The position numbers were made by a program, and so were the translations under genes. The notes below the pieces were generated by a model. It ran no database searches. It was not told the origin of the DNA and saw nothing but the letters and a program-made list of their open reading frames with translations. DNA of 5,884 nucleotides from Fidelibacterota bacterium (GTDB lineage: Bacteria > Fidelibacterota > Fidelibacteria > Fidelibacterales > DSDE01), in the NCBI GenBank assembly GCA_011049095.1, contig DSDE01000141.1:1-5884 (forward strand). Direction: 5' to 3'. Shown here piece after piece: positions 5,731-5,884 of the stretch. Position 1 is the stretch's first letter; every line of letters begins with the position of its first letter.

Positions 5731-5884
5731 TTCATTTTCCTTTCGTCCATTTTTCGGCTTGAGTTTACTCCACTCTCACTATTTTTGTTCCCACTTTTTT
5801 CAAATAGACCCCAGCCTATCGAATTATCATGCGATTATCACCTTCACAAGATATTATTCAGCAAAATATTGAGCCGCCTTGCAC
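5731..5884 (-). promoter_or_regulatory. Leader and probable promoter region of the ABC operon
   Basis: No confident gene lies in these 154 bases. On the minus strand a tandem TGATAAT (5840-5834 and 5829-5823) forms two 11-base units that differ at a few positions. The downstream copy contains GATAAT (5828-5823), a good -10 box, and TTGTGA (5849-5844) lies 15 bases before it as a sub-optimal -35 box. A second TTG-type element, TTGAAA (about 5800-5795), has no good -10 partner. At the extreme right the three minus-strand frames stop at 5860-5858, 5856-5854 and 5846-5844. The end of an upstream gene could therefore sit here, for example one ending KAAQYFAE. A plus-strand frame from ATG 5829 is open to the edge (MRLSPSQDIIQQNI...), without a visible ribosome binding site. 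The edge is too short to decide. Confidence 0.3.

Noticed and set aside
5829..5884. Plus-strand frame from ATG 5829 open to the right edge as a divergent gene
   Set aside because: Only 18 codons are visible, without a ribosome binding site, and the same bases could equally be the end of a minus-strand gene or the operon promoter.

Overview
The window looks like a chromosomal segment from a Gram-negative, moderately low-GC bacterium (roughly low-40s % GC by eye). The evidence for an outer-membrane-type envelope is the gene content: a Gld-type ABC export module and a lipoprotein with a thioredoxin-like domain. Gld-type ATPase-permease-GldG-DUF4340 clusters are common in Bacteroidota and relatives and also occur in Cloacimonadota, Spirochaetota and Deltaproteobacteria-type lineages. 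My guess is an FCB-group or Cloacimonadota-like organism, but no phylogenetic marker is present to prove it.

Almost everything is encoded on the minus strand, so transcription runs from the right edge to the left. The right edge (5731-5884) is a leader without a confident gene. It is followed by a tight four-gene operon: ABC ATPase (5730-4780), ABC-2 permease (4787-4074), GldG-like membrane-anchored auxiliary protein (4065-2521) and a single-pass DUF4340 protein (2528-2013). Two junctions overlap by 8 bases. At the third, the Shine-Dalgarno sequence runs into the stop codon of the gene before. The operon closes with a strong Rho-independent terminator (1995-1957), 17 bases after the last stop codon.

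A second minus-strand unit follows: an unrecognised 129-residue soluble protein (1886-1497) and, after only 4 bases, a 407-residue TPR/thioredoxin-like lipoprotein (1492-269) that starts at TTG. It may end in a weak bulged hairpin plus U tract that overlaps its stop codon. The left 178 bases hold, on the plus strand, the last 58 codons of an open frame entering from outside the window. Its first 20 or so residues resemble the C-terminal end of a GNAT acetyltransferase.

Functionally, the ATPase and permease should form an ABC-2 type complex, with GldG and the DUF4340 protein supplying large extracytoplasmic parts. The substrate is unknown. In Flavobacterium the homologous GldA/GldF/GldG are needed for gliding, but nothing else here points to gliding. 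The second unit is physically adjacent but separated by a terminator, so a shared role is only a possibility. I found no mobile element, CRISPR array, tRNA or rRNA. The least explained items are the 129-residue protein paired with the redox lipoprotein, and the odd tail of the left-edge frame.
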